Shown: positions 43,685 to 51,902 of the stretch, piece by piece
Layout: each line of letters opens with the position of its first letter
How positions within the stretch are numbered: position 1 is the stretch's first letter
Source of the DNA: Pseudophaeobacter sp. EL27
GTDB taxonomy: Bacteria > Pseudomonadota > Alphaproteobacteria > Rhodobacterales > Rhodobacteraceae
NCBI RefSeq assembly: GCF_900313025.1
Contig: NZ_OMPQ01000015.1
Span: 505,775 to 569,774 of the forward strand
Length of the DNA stretch: 64,000 nt
Reading direction: 5' to 3'
Translations under genes and position numbers: made by a program
Notes under the pieces: model-generated
The model's input: the letters and a program-made list of their open reading frames with translations, nothing else
What the model was told of the DNA's origin: nothing
Databases searched by the model: none

Positions 43685-44101
43685 ATGTTGAAAGCCCGGC
43701 GCTGTGCCAGCCATTGCGCGATGTCAAAAGGACCTTGGCGGATCCGCTACGCCCAAGCTAGAAAATCGCAGGCCATGCGCCTCTGGTGTGGGCAGGTACT
43801 GCGCAACCTTGGCGCCTTGGGTGGTACTGACCCTCTGGTGACCTTCCTGCAGGCCTTCCACTTTGGTGCGCGTGACAAGTTCCATGCCATCACTATGGCA
43901 ACAGCCAAGCTGGGCGCCGGTTCATGGATCGACCCCACCCTGCCCGCCCAGCGCGTCACCTCGCATTTCTACGAGATCGAGATGTTTGGAGTCTTGGGTC
44001 GTGGCGATAGCCCGGCAGCTGCAACGGACAGCTGGCACATGGCCGCCTTGGCCGAGCTTCCTGCCCGCCACCGCGCTGTGCGTCAGGGGGTAGCAGCATG
44101 A
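43685..44101 (+). CDS. phage-like hypothetical protein
   Basis: A 138-residue protein of unknown function; alternative in-frame starts exist, including an ATG at 43721. The region LGALGGTDPLVTFLQAFHFG and the C-terminal part look globular. The last four bases overlap the next gene (ATGA), as in compact phage modules. No family is recognised, and the N-terminus may be truncated at the element boundary. Confidence 0.55.
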   Translation: MLKARRCASHCAMSKGPWRIRYAQARKSQAMRLWCGQVLRNLGALGGTDPLVTFLQAFHFGARDKFHAITMATAKLGAGSWIDPTLPAQRVTSHFYEIEMFGVLGRGDSPAAATDSWHMAALAELPARHRAVRQGVAA

Positions 44102-44436
44102 GCCTGTCGAGCCATCTGGTTGAAACCCCCGAGGATCTGGAAGTGAAGCGCAAGGCCTGGACCTGGAACAAGCGTGAGCTGCTGAAGTTCGTTACCCAAT
44201 ATGCCGAGGCAGCAGATCCCGGCGCCGTTTCCAAACCTACACCCTTGCAGAACGCCATCGCGGCCGACGCTGAAAAAGCTAAGTTCCCGGTCACCCTTGT
44301 TCGCAAGCTCGGCAACCTGCGTCGTCGTATCGATGCTTCTGATGACAAGGTCAATGAATTCGAACTTGTGACCGAGTTCACAGACAAACTGCGCAGTTAT
44401 GCTGAAAAGCTTGGACTTGGACAGGCCTTCCAATGA
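44098..44436 (+). CDS. phage-like hypothetical protein, charged and helical
   Basis: The 112-residue protein is rich in Lys, Glu and Ala, and probably alpha-helical (VKRKAWTWNKRELLKFVTQY and ELVTEFTDKLRSYAEKLGLG). It overlaps both neighbours by four bases. No known domain is recognised. Confidence 0.65.
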   Translation: MSLSSHLVETPEDLEVKRKAWTWNKRELLKFVTQYAEAADPGAVSKPTPLQNAIAADAEKAKFPVTLVRKLGNLRRRIDASDDKVNEFELVTEFTDKLRSYAEKLGLGQAFQ

Positions 44437-44738
44437 CCACATCCTATTTCCCCCGGTCCCGCACTGATGCGGGCACCTTCCCCAGCGGCCCAAGTGCTGC
44501 TGGGGTCTTTTCCACCACTCACGGCAAAGGTGATGGGGGATTAACCGCGGCGCGCGCTGTCCTGGCGCAGGTCTCAAACCACACAGATCTCCAGATAGCG
44601 CGCGCCTGCCGGATTGTATTGGATACCCATCGCTCAGAACCACAGGAACGCACCGACGCCCAGGCACTGTTTGCCCGGCTCCCGATGGTCGTATCCGCAC
44701 AGGTTTGCGGCTCAATGGACGGGCGCTCTTATGCGTAA
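44433..44738 (+). CDS. phage-like hypothetical protein
   Basis: The 101-residue protein begins with a Gly/Ser/Pro-rich, probably disordered part and then has a short helical region (GLTAARAVLAQVSNHTDLQI). The start overlaps the preceding stop in ATGA, and the end overlaps the next small gene by eight bases. Function unknown. Confidence 0.6.
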   Translation: MTTSYFPRSRTDAGTFPSGPSAAGVFSTTHGKGDGGLTAARAVLAQVSNHTDLQIARACRIVLDTHRSEPQERTDAQALFARLPMVVSAQVCGSMDGRSYA

Positions 44739-44871
44739 ACCCGCCCTGCCCCGCTTTGCTGGCCTGCGCAATGGCGACCTATTGCGCCCAGCGCGCCCCA
44801 TCATGCATTGGGTGATCATTGCGATGGCTACCACTGTCTCCATCACCATCCTTTTCATCTCGTTCTTATGA
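44731..44871 (+). CDS. small single-span membrane protein
   Basis: A 46-residue protein with a basic N-terminus (MRKPALPRFAGLRNGDLLRP) and one C-terminal hydrophobic helix (VIIAMATTVSITILFISFL). Basic residues before the helix favour a cytoplasmic N-terminus. It overlaps the preceding gene by eight bases and the following gene by four. No family assigned. Confidence 0.55.
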   Translation: MRKPALPRFAGLRNGDLLRPARPIMHWVIIAMATTVSITILFISFL

Positions 44872-45212
44872 AAGCGCAGACAATGACCGAGACAGTCCGC
44901 ATTTACAGCGCATCCCAAGACTTGCTGGGCCGCAAATGGACCTACGGCAGAGTTGTTCTGTTTCGCTCCCTTGGCGGCACGCTGCGAGCCCCTGAACCAG
45001 TCTCGGGCTATCCCGAAGAAAACTGCTGGCAGGCCGATCTGTTTGGCATCCTGCGCACCGGGGACAGTTGCGATGCTGCGATCCTGGCATGGGCGCACGC
45101 GGCAAATGACAGCGTTCCGTTGCAGGGAACAGATGGCCGCCCAGATTGCCCTTACAGCGGCCAGGGCCTCGCCCCGACCAAACTGATGGAGAATGAAATT
45201 GGAAAAGGCTGA
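44868..45212 (+). CDS. phage-like hypothetical protein
   Basis: The 114-residue protein starts at ATG 44868, overlapping the preceding stop; an internal ATG at 44883 is possible. Conserved-looking segments are RIYSASQDLLGRKWTYGRVV and CDAAILAWAHAANDSV. Function unknown; it belongs to the phage-like gene array. Confidence 0.55.
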   Translation: MKAQTMTETVRIYSASQDLLGRKWTYGRVVLFRSLGGTLRAPEPVSGYPEENCWQADLFGILRTGDSCDAAILAWAHAANDSVPLQGTDGRPDCPYSGQGLAPTKLMENEIGKG

Positions 45213-45381
45213 AACGTAAAAGATCGGGCGCAGCATGCACACCCGATCTCTATGCCTGTGACAACAAGCTAGCGGCACCCTAATGGGCGGACGACCCGAA
45301 TGCCTGACAACACCTTTAGCGTGCATTCGTATCCAAATTCTTAACCCAGAAACAAAACCGCGCACCTCTGAAAGAGACCAA

Positions 45382-46485
45382 ATGGCCGCCTACTACAATG
45401 AGTTCGACAAGCGCGCCGCCGCATGGCTGCGAGAACTAATCAGAGCCGGATTAATTGCGCCAGGTGAGGTGGACGAAAGGAGCATTCTTGATGTTAGAGC
45501 AGATGAACTTTCTGGATTTACTCAGTGCCACTTCTTCGCAGGAATTGGAGGATGGTCCTACGCCCTCCGTCTTGCAGGATGGCCGGACGACAAGCCAGCG
45601 TGGACCGGGTCGCCTCCCTGCCAACCCCTCAGCGTTGCTGGAGAGGGCCTTGGACGGGACGACCCCCGGCACCTATCCCCCAAATTTGCAAGCCTGGTCG
45701 GGACCGCCCGCCCCGCAGTGTTGTTCGGCGAGCAAGTCGCTAGCGCGGCAGTCTTCGGAAAGATTGCAGCAAAAGCTAAACGCGGCCATGCAAGCGCGCC
45801 TGAGTGGGCATGGTGGGATGATTTATCAGACCGCCTGGAAAGCTCACACTACGCCGTTGGGGCGTCAGATATTCCGGCTGCGGGCGTCGGCGCCCCGCAC
45901 ATCCGGCAAAGAACCTTTTTCGGGGCCTACAATCTGCGATCTCCCACAAGCGGGCTGGTCAACGACATCAGCACGGGACTGGAAAGACACAGGGGGCATG
46001 TCTCAAACGGGCACGAACCCGGATGGGTCACCTCGGAACCGAATGGATCAGCTGGGGCGGCAGTGCCACCTTGCGGGCTGGCCATCAGCTACTGCGACAG
46101 ATTCACTGCGCCACCCGTCACTGGAGTTCACAACGCCGAACATTACACTAAACCACGCGGCAGTGCTGGCGGGCTGGCCGACATGCAAGGCGCAGAACGC
46201 GAACAGCCCGGGCCTGCACGGCAACGGAGGTCAGGATCTCCAGACGGTTACAACAATGTTAGCCACCCCGACCCGCTTGACGGTTTCTGGAAAAATGCAG
46301 ACTGGCTTGGATGCCGGGATGGAAAGTGGCGGCCAGTTGAACCCGGATCATTCCCGTTGGCTCATGGGCTACCCGGCAGAGTGGGGCTCTTGCGGGGCTA
46401 TGGCAATGCAATCTGTCCGTGGGCAGCGAAAGAGTTCATCCAGGCCTTTGAAGAAGCAGCCCGATCTCACCTCACAAAATCCTAA
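45382..46485 (+). CDS. phage-type C5-cytosine DNA methyltransferase
   Basis: The 367-residue enzyme would methylate cytosine at C5. Motif I is FFAGIGGWSYALRLAGW, the catalytic PCQ lies in GSPPCQPLSVAG, the ENV-like motif VI appears as LFGEQVAS, and IRQRTFF is the QRR-like motif VIII. The final LRGYGNAICPWAAKEFI is motif X. The segment GKWRPVEPGSFPLAHGLPGR is typical of phage members. ENV reads EQV, which occurs in this subgroup. Almost the whole gene is overlapped in the +1 frame by a second gene. No cognate restriction enzyme is present, so it is probably an orphan anti-restriction or epigenetic enzyme. Confidence 0.88.
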   Translation: MAAYYNEFDKRAAAWLRELIRAGLIAPGEVDERSILDVRADELSGFTQCHFFAGIGGWSYALRLAGWPDDKPAWTGSPPCQPLSVAGEGLGRDDPRHLSPKFASLVGTARPAVLFGEQVASAAVFGKIAAKAKRGHASAPEWAWWDDLSDRLESSHYAVGASDIPAAGVGAPHIRQRTFFGAYNLRSPTSGLVNDISTGLERHRGHVSNGHEPGWVTSEPNGSAGAAVPPCGLAISYCDRFTAPPVTGVHNAEHYTKPRGSAGGLADMQGAEREQPGPARQRRSGSPDGYNNVSHPDPLDGFWKNADWLGCRDGKWRPVEPGSFPLAHGLPGRVGLLRGYGNAICPWAAKEFIQAFEEAARSHLTKS

Positions 46486-46519
46486 TTCCAACAAACGCCA
46501 ACCATCGGAGGCCCGATGA
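45491..46519 (+). CDS. phage protein encoded in an overlapping frame inside the methyltransferase gene
   Basis: A 342-residue frame runs for about 1 kb inside the methyltransferase gene, shifted by one base. It resembles a phage protein family that I know from other methyltransferase loci: NFLDLLSATSSQELEDGPTP near the start, then RLQQKLNAAMQARLSGHGG, RLRASAPRTSGKE and, near the end, GGQLNPDHSRWLMGYPAEWG. Its stop overlaps the start of the next gene in ATGA, as expected for a translated gene. Starts at 45491 and 45503 are both possible. The function is unknown. Both frames carrying recognisable protein features makes this a true dual-coding candidate. Confidence 0.72.
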   Translation: MLEQMNFLDLLSATSSQELEDGPTPSVLQDGRTTSQRGPGRLPANPSALLERALDGTTPGTYPPNLQAWSGPPAPQCCSASKSLARQSSERLQQKLNAAMQARLSGHGGMIYQTAWKAHTTPLGRQIFRLRASAPRTSGKEPFSGPTICDLPQAGWSTTSARDWKDTGGMSQTGTNPDGSPRNRMDQLGRQCHLAGWPSATATDSLRHPSLEFTTPNITLNHAAVLAGWPTCKAQNANSPGLHGNGGQDLQTVTTMLATPTRLTVSGKMQTGLDAGMESGGQLNPDHSRWLMGYPAEWGSCGAMAMQSVRGQRKSSSRPLKKQPDLTSQNPNSNKRQPSEAR

Positions 46520-46758
46520 CTTCTGTCCACATTCCTGATGAAGCAAAATTCGTGACCGGGGTTCAGGCGATACGCTCGCCTCGCTGGCCCTTTCGCAAAG
46601 ACACTTTCTACAAGATGGTGCGCGAGGGCATGATCAAAAAAGTCTTCCCATATCCTGGCGCCAGACCTGTGTTTTCCGTCGCTCAGATCGACAAACTTTA
46701 TGCAAATTCAAGCGAAGAACAAAGTGGGGGCCAAAGTGGGGGCCAAATCGAAACTTAG
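46516..46758 (+). CDS. excisionase/AlpA-like winged-HTH protein
   Basis: The 80-residue protein has a MerR/Xis-like layout: WPFRKDTFYKMVREGMIKKV followed by ARPVFSVAQIDKLY. It ends with repeated GGQ triplets (SGGQSGGQIET). Its start overlaps the stop of the overlapping-frame gene. Proteins of this type are normally encoded beside an integrase, but the tRNA follows directly, so the integrase seems lost. Confidence 0.7.
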   Translation: MTSVHIPDEAKFVTGVQAIRSPRWPFRKDTFYKMVREGMIKKVFPYPGARPVFSVAQIDKLYANSSEEQSGGQSGGQIET

Positions 46759-46789
46759 GGTACTTTATTCAACGTTTTCAGGGGGTCTT

Positions 46790-46863
46790 TGGAGCGGGCG
46801 GCGGGAATCGAACCCGCGTCATTAGCTTGGAAGGCTAAGGTCTTACCATTACACAACGCCCGC
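46790..46863 (-). tRNA. tRNA-Gly (TCC anticodon), CCA encoded
   Basis: Reading the minus strand, the acceptor stem GCGGGCG pairs with CGCCCGC. The anticodon stem-loop is TTAGC-CTTCCAA-GCTAA with anticodon TCC, and the T arm contains GGTTCGATTCC. A T discriminator is followed by an encoded CCA. The 3' end faces the phage-like remnant, a usual integration site. Confidence 0.97.
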
Positions 46864-47507
46864 TCATCTGAATCAGTTCTTAATCCATTGATTTTTTGAG
46901 GTCAAGCCATGAAGAGGGTTTGTCATGGGCACCTTTGCAAACGAAATCAATCCCGTTTTTTTGCAAAGCAGAGTACTGTGAAAAACTCGGTCTTACCCCC
47001 TGCCTTTTACCCTCCTACAAGGGCCACAATACGATCCGGAACTGCCTGTGAGAGTGCCAGCCTTCACCAGGGGCCGCGTCTATAGGATCAGACCCCAAAT
47101 CACGACTTTTGCATAGTCGTTGTTCTCCAATGATCATGGTGCGTCACTATTGGCCTTAGGTTCAAAATCCAAGGCGTCACAGTCAGCCCATGATACAACA
47201 TACTCATTGACTGTTTTCTGCGGTATCAAAATTGTCGAATGCGGGTCTATTTGAACGTCATGGAGCTCAAAACGGGCGAATGATTTTGTGGTGATTTCTC
47301 TATTGGATGGAATCAAATGAGCCCCTATAAGCCACGCGACGACGACACAGGGCAAATTCACTAAAGGCGTTGGGTTATGGATAGGTTTTGAGACCGGGCT
47401 TCACGTTTCAATCGAAAATCCTGAACTTTCCTCCCCTCCAAACTCTGTTTCCGCTACTGTCTTCTTACCCCAGTCAACAAAGGCGAACTTGCTTGAACCA
47501 GGATCAC
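46864..47507. other. 644-bp intergenic stretch between tRNA-Gly and speA
   Basis: No credible gene is found. A 75-codon minus-strand frame (47134-47361, GTG start) begins with a hydrophobic stretch but lacks a ribosome site and family resemblance. The tRNA promoter should lie just after 46863 and the speA promoter near 47400-47490. The base composition is lower in GC than the neighbouring genes. Confidence 0.4.
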
Positions 47508-49382
47508 ATGTGCCCAGGGAATGTTTATGGAGTCGACCGGTGGGGCAAAGGCCTGATCACCATTTCACCGGATGGCGAGATCGCGCTTTGCAACCCAGCC
47601 CATAAGGCGGCAGCGCCAATCAGCCTGCCCGGCATCTTGAACGACCTGGAGCAACGCGGCATTGCATCACCGCTGCTGCTGCGTATCAGCTCCTTTCTGG
47701 AGAGCGAAATTCGTCATCTCAACCAGAGCTTTTCTGATGCAATCCAGCGCGTTGGATACAAGGCCCCTTACCGCGGCGTTTTTCCGATCAAGGTGAACCA
47801 GCAAGCGCAGGTGATTGACCGTATCGTTGAATTTGGCAGCCCATATGACTTTGGACTGGAGGCCGGATCAAAACCCGAACTGGTGATCGCCCTGGCACAT
47901 CGCCTCTCCAAAGACGCTCTGATCGTTTGCAACGGTGTCAAAGACGCTGAATTCATTCGCCTGGCGATCCTGTCACGGCGGCTTGGTTTCAATACCATCA
48001 TTGTGCTGGAAAGCCCAAAAGAGGCAGAAACCGTCATCGAGGTGACGCGTGAGCTTGGTATCGAACCGCTTTTGGGGGTGCGCGTAAAGCTGACCAACCA
48101 AATTGGCGGCAAATGGCAGGAAAGCTCAGGCGACCGCTCGGCCTTTGGCATGAACACCGACCAGCTGTTGCGGGTTGTGGACCGGTTGAAAGACGTCGAC
48201 CTGCTGCATTGCCTGAAACTGCAACATTCCCATCTGGGCAGCCAGGTGCCGGATGTGAACGATGTGCGCCGCGCCACAGCAGAAGCCTGTCGTTACTTCA
48301 TCGAGCTGACCCGTGAGGGCGTGCCGCTGACCCACCTTGATCTCGGCGGCGGTCTGGGGATCGACTATACAGGGGAAAAACGGGCTGCAGAAAACTCGAT
48401 CAATTATTCAATCGAGGAATATGCCGCCAATGTGGTGGAAACCGTAGCCTACGCCATGGACGAAGCCGAGGTGAAGCATCCGGTTTTGGTCACCGAGAGT
48501 GGCAGAGCGGTGGTTGCAACCTCATCGATATTGATCTTCGATGTGCTGGAAACCACACTCTATGACGCGCCGGACGCCCCGGAGGTTCAGCCGGAGGATC
48601 ATCACCTGGTGACTGACCTGGCCGCAATTCGTGGCTATCTGGTGGCTGGCCGGGTGCAGGAATGCTGGAACGATGCCACGTTTTATCGCGATGAGCTGCG
48701 CGGATTGTTCCGCCGTGGCATGGTCGATTTGCGTCAGATGGCGCGCGCAGAGCGCATCTATCTGTCCCTCGTCGCGCAAATCAAAGTGCTGGCTGCAGCC
48801 TCGGATGAGGTCAACGAACTGGGTGAAAAACTGGAAAAGGTTGCAGATGTCTATCACTGCAATTTTTCGCTGTTCCAATCCCTGCCGGATGTCTGGGCCA
48901 TCGATCAGCTGCACCCGATTGTTCCGCTCCAGATGCTGAACCAGGTACCGGATCGCCGCGCCGTCTTGTCCGATATCACCTGCGATAGCGACGGCAAGGT
49001 TGATCGCTTTATCCTGGCGGATGGCATTTCCCCCTCTCTGCCTGTGCATTCTCTGAGCGAGGACCAACGCTATTATCTTGGGGTGTTCTTTGTTGGCGCC
49101 TATCAGGAAACGCTGGGCGATTTGCACAATCTGTTTGGCGATACAAATGCTGTCACCATCGATCTGCGCCCCGATGGCGGCTTTGATCTGTTGCACGAAC
49201 AGGAAGGCGACACGATTTCCGAAGTTCTGTCCTATGTCGAGTTTGATCCGGCAGACTGTGTGGCGGCCTTCCGCAAAATGGTTGATGAGGCCATTTCAAA
49301 CGGATCTGTGCAGGTGAGCGAACGCAAGACCCTAATCGGGGCCTATCGGGACTCGATCAACGGCTATACCTACTATGAATAA
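47508..49382 (+). CDS. speA: biosynthetic arginine decarboxylase
   Basis: SpeA converts arginine to agmatine with PLP. The 624-residue product shows the PLP lysine in YRGVFPIKVNQQAQ, then DFGLEAGSKPEL, DLGGGLGIDYTGEK and the catalytic-end CDSDGKVDRF. Length is close to E. coli SpeA (658). The start is ATG 47508; a TTG at 47493 with AAGGCGA upstream is an alternative. It heads a row of four polyamine genes on one strand. Confidence 0.94.
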   Translation: MCPGNVYGVDRWGKGLITISPDGEIALCNPAHKAAAPISLPGILNDLEQRGIASPLLLRISSFLESEIRHLNQSFSDAIQRVGYKAPYRGVFPIKVNQQAQVIDRIVEFGSPYDFGLEAGSKPELVIALAHRLSKDALIVCNGVKDAEFIRLAILSRRLGFNTIIVLESPKEAETVIEVTRELGIEPLLGVRVKLTNQIGGKWQESSGDRSAFGMNTDQLLRVVDRLKDVDLLHCLKLQHSHLGSQVPDVNDVRRATAEACRYFIELTREGVPLTHLDLGGGLGIDYTGEKRAAENSINYSIEEYAANVVETVAYAMDEAEVKHPVLVTESGRAVVATSSILIFDVLETTLYDAPDAPEVQPEDHHLVTDLAAIRGYLVAGRVQECWNDATFYRDELRGLFRRGMVDLRQMARAERIYLSLVAQIKVLAAASDEVNELGEKLEKVADVYHCNFSLFQSLPDVWAIDQLHPIVPLQMLNQVPDRRAVLSDITCDSDGKVDRFILADGISPSLPVHSLSEDQRYYLGVFFVGAYQETLGDLHNLFGDTNAVTIDLRPDGGFDLLHEQEGDTISEVLSYVEFDPADCVAAFRKMVDEAISNGSVQVSERKTLIGAYRDSINGYTYYE

Positions 49383-49404
49383 CCCCGGGAAGGAGAAGAC
49401 CACC

Positions 49405-50616
49405 ATGGGTAAGACACTTGTTGTTGGTGCCGGCGGCGTAAGCCACGCATCGGTACATAAGATGGCGATGAACGCCGATATCTTTACCGAAATCACCTTG
49501 GCCAGCCGCACCAAATCCAAATGTGATGCGATCGCGGCCAGCGTGAAAGAACGCACCGGGGTAGAGGTGAAGACCGCCGAGCTGGACGCCTATGATGTGG
49601 CTGCAACGGTTGCTCTGATCCGCGAAACCGGCGCCGAAGTCTTGGTGAACCTTGCCCTGCCCTATCAGGATCTGGTGCTGATGGATGCCTGCCTCGAGGC
49701 TGGCTGCCATTACTTGGATACTGCAAACTATGAGCCCGAAGATGTGGCCAAGTTTGAATACCATTGGCAATGGGCCTATCAGGAGAAGTTCAAAGAGGCA
49801 GGTCTGACCGCCATTCTGGGCTCTGGCTTTGATCCGGGCGTGACCAGCGTCTTTGCCACCTGGCTGAAGAAGCACAAGTTGGACACAATCCGCCAGATCG
49901 ACATTCTGGACGCCAATGGCGGCTCCAACGATCAGGAGTTTGCTACCAATTTCAACCCCGAGATCAACCTGCGCGAAGTGCTGGCCGAGGTGCGTCACTG
50001 GGAAGGTGGTGAATGGAAAACCAGCCCCGCCATGACCACCAAGGTCGAGTTCGACTTCCCGGCCATCGGCAACAAGAACATGTACCTGATGTATCATGAG
50101 GAGTTGGAGTCGCTGTCGACCCATTTCCCTGAGATCGAGCGCGCCCGGTTCTGGATGACCTTTGGCGATGCCTATATCATGCATGCCAAGGTGCTGGAGA
50201 ACGTCGGAATGACCCGGATTGATCCGGTGATGCACGGCGGTCAGGAGATCATCCCGATCCAGTTCCTGAAAACCCTGCTGCCTGATCCCGGTGATCTCGG
50301 CGCGGAAACCAAGGGCAAGGCCTGCATCGGTGACATCGCCACCGGCCAGGCAAAGGATGGCTCGGGCGAGAAGACCTACTATATCTACAACATCTGCGAC
50401 CACGAAGAATGCTATGCCGAAGTGGGCAGCCAGGCTGTGTCCTATACCACCGGCGTGCCTGCCATGATCGGGGCGGCGCAGGTGCTGAAGGGCAACTGGG
50501 TCGCGCCCGGTGTCTGGAACATGGAACAGCTTGATCCCGACAACTTCATGGACATGTTGAACGAACACGGCCTGCCATGGCAGGTCCACGAACTCGACGG
50601 TCCGGTCGAATTCTAA
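49405..50616 (+). CDS. carboxynorspermidine/carboxyspermidine synthase (saccharopine dehydrogenase family)
   Basis: The 403-residue NADPH-dependent enzyme condenses aspartate semialdehyde with putrescine (or diaminopropane) to carboxyspermidine (or carboxynorspermidine). The N-terminal Rossmann motif is TLVVGAGGVSHASVHKMAMN. CHYLDTANYEPED and LGSGFDPGVTSVFATWLKK are characteristic. Start ATG 49405 is preceded by GGAAGGAGA. With putrescine made by the neighbouring speA and agmatinase genes, carboxyspermidine is the expected product. It lies 22 bp after speA. Confidence 0.93.
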   Translation: MGKTLVVGAGGVSHASVHKMAMNADIFTEITLASRTKSKCDAIAASVKERTGVEVKTAELDAYDVAATVALIRETGAEVLVNLALPYQDLVLMDACLEAGCHYLDTANYEPEDVAKFEYHWQWAYQEKFKEAGLTAILGSGFDPGVTSVFATWLKKHKLDTIRQIDILDANGGSNDQEFATNFNPEINLREVLAEVRHWEGGEWKTSPAMTTKVEFDFPAIGNKNMYLMYHEELESLSTHFPEIERARFWMTFGDAYIMHAKVLENVGMTRIDPVMHGGQEIIPIQFLKTLLPDPGDLGAETKGKACIGDIATGQAKDGSGEKTYYIYNICDHEECYAEVGSQAVSYTTGVPAMIGAAQVLKGNWVAPGVWNMEQLDPDNFMDMLNEHGLPWQVHELDGPVEF

Positions 50617-50623
50617 ACCCTCT

Positions 50624-50641
50624 CCCGGCCTTCGGGCCGGG
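50624..50641 (+). terminator. short GC hairpin after the carboxyspermidine synthase gene
   Basis: CCCGGCC-TTCG-GGCCGGG is a 7-bp stem with a stable UUCG-type tetraloop seven bases after the stop. No U-run follows. It may partly terminate, or protect the upstream mRNA, before nspC. Confidence 0.5.
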
Positions 50642-50722
50642 CAGCGCCCGTCCTCCCAGGGGTGGGTGCTTTTGCCCACCTGCGGTCTGGTTCTCCTATC
50701 CGCTCTTTCTGGAAAATTCTCC

Positions 50723-51892
50723 ATGTCCGAGATGATGACCACCCAGGCCGGAGATGCCGGCGCCTTTCGCGACTTTGACCTCTCCCGCGTCCCCACACCC
50801 GCCTTTGTGGTAGACGAAAAGGCAATCGAGCGGAATCTGTCAATCCTCGCCGATGTTGCTGACCGCTCTGGCGCCCATATTCTGGCAGCCCTCAAGGCGT
50901 TCTCAATGTTCGCTCTGGCGCCAATGCTGCGCCAGTATCTGAGCGGCACCTGCGCCAGTGGCCTGCATGAGGCGCGCCTGGCGCGCGAAGAATATGGCGG
51001 CGAGGTAGCCACCTTTTGTGCGGGCTACAAGGACAGCGAGATCGAGGAGATCATTGCGCTCTCTGATCATATGATCTTCAACAGCGTGGCCCAGAAGAAC
51101 CGCTTTCTGGACAGATGTCAGGCTACCGGCAAACAGGTGGGGCTGCGGATCAACCCCGAACATTCCGAAGGTGAGATCGCCAAATATGACCCCTGCGCGC
51201 CCTGCTCGCGGCTGGGTACTCCCATCAGCCAGGTGACCTCAGAGGTTCTAGACGGGGTGGATGGGTTGCATATGCATACCCTTTGCGAACAGGGGTTTGC
51301 GCCTCTCGAACGGACCTGGGCCGCAATCGAACCCAAGCTGGCGCCCTACCTCAACCAGTTGAAGTGGCTGAATTTTGGCGGCGGCCATCACATCACTCGT
51401 GATGATTATGACCGCGATGCACTGGTGCGTTTCATCAAGCACATCCGCAGCAAATACGATGTCGATGTCTATCTGGAACCGGGTGAGGCCGTGGCGCTGG
51501 ATGCGGGTATTCTGATTGGTGAGGTGCTGGATCTGCCGCAAAACGGCATGAACCTCGCCATTACCGATATCTCTGCCACTTGTCATATGCCGGATGTGAT
51601 CGAAGCCCCCTATCGCCCCGCGATGAGGGGAGAGACCAGCACAGGCCATAGCTACCGCTTTGGCGGCCCCTCCTGTCTAGCGGGGGATGTGATCGGGGAC
51701 TACCAGATGGACCAACCGCTGCAGATTGGTGACCGCTTCGCCTTTCTGGATCAAGCCCACTATTCGATGGTCAAAACCAACACCTTCAACGGCGTGGCCT
51801 TGCCGACAATTGCCTTGTGGAATAGCCAGACGGATGATCTGCGGATCGTGAGGCAATTCGGATATGACGATTTCAAAGACAGACTGTCATGA
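50723..51892 (+). CDS. nspC: carboxynorspermidine/carboxyspermidine decarboxylase
   Basis: The 389-residue PLP enzyme of the alanine racemase-fold decarboxylase group forms spermidine from carboxyspermidine. The PLP lysine is in ILAALKAFSMF, the phosphate-binding glycines in LNFGGGHHITRDDY, and the active-site Cys region in DISATCHMPDVIEAPYRP. Start ATG 50723 (MSEMMTTQAGD); an ATG 9 bp later is possible. It ends 10 bp before the agmatinase gene. Confidence 0.93.
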   Translation: MSEMMTTQAGDAGAFRDFDLSRVPTPAFVVDEKAIERNLSILADVADRSGAHILAALKAFSMFALAPMLRQYLSGTCASGLHEARLAREEYGGEVATFCAGYKDSEIEEIIALSDHMIFNSVAQKNRFLDRCQATGKQVGLRINPEHSEGEIAKYDPCAPCSRLGTPISQVTSEVLDGVDGLHMHTLCEQGFAPLERTWAAIEPKLAPYLNQLKWLNFGGGHHITRDDYDRDALVRFIKHIRSKYDVDVYLEPGEAVALDAGILIGEVLDLPQNGMNLAITDISATCHMPDVIEAPYRPAMRGETSTGHSYRFGGPSCLAGDVIGDYQMDQPLQIGDRFAFLDQAHYSMVKTNTFNGVALPTIALWNSQTDDLRIVRQFGYDDFKDRLS

Positions 51893-51902
51893 GGGGACCG
51901 CT

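Larger units (their letters stand above)
43685..46863. mobile_element. prophage / integrative element remnant abutting tRNA-Gly
   Basis: Eight small, tightly overlapping + strand genes, including a phage-type cytosine methyltransferase and an excisionase-like HTH protein, end against the 3' end of tRNA-Gly(TCC). tRNA 3' ends are common integration targets. No integrase gene and no second copy of the tRNA 3' end are visible, so this looks like a decayed element or one arm of one. The boundary at the left is inferred from the change after gntR. Confidence 0.6.

Noticed and set aside
43600-43700. Possible second attachment site matching the tRNA-Gly 3' end
   Set aside because: No repeat of the tRNA 3' sequence was found near the left edge of the phage-like block.
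47134-47361. 75-codon minus-strand frame before speA
   Set aside because: GTG start without ribosome site, no family resemblance; kept only as a remark in the intergenic entry.
49357-51012. Minus-strand open frame (551 codons) opposite carboxyspermidine synthase
   Set aside because: No recognisable domain, spans two well-conserved + strand genes and their gap.
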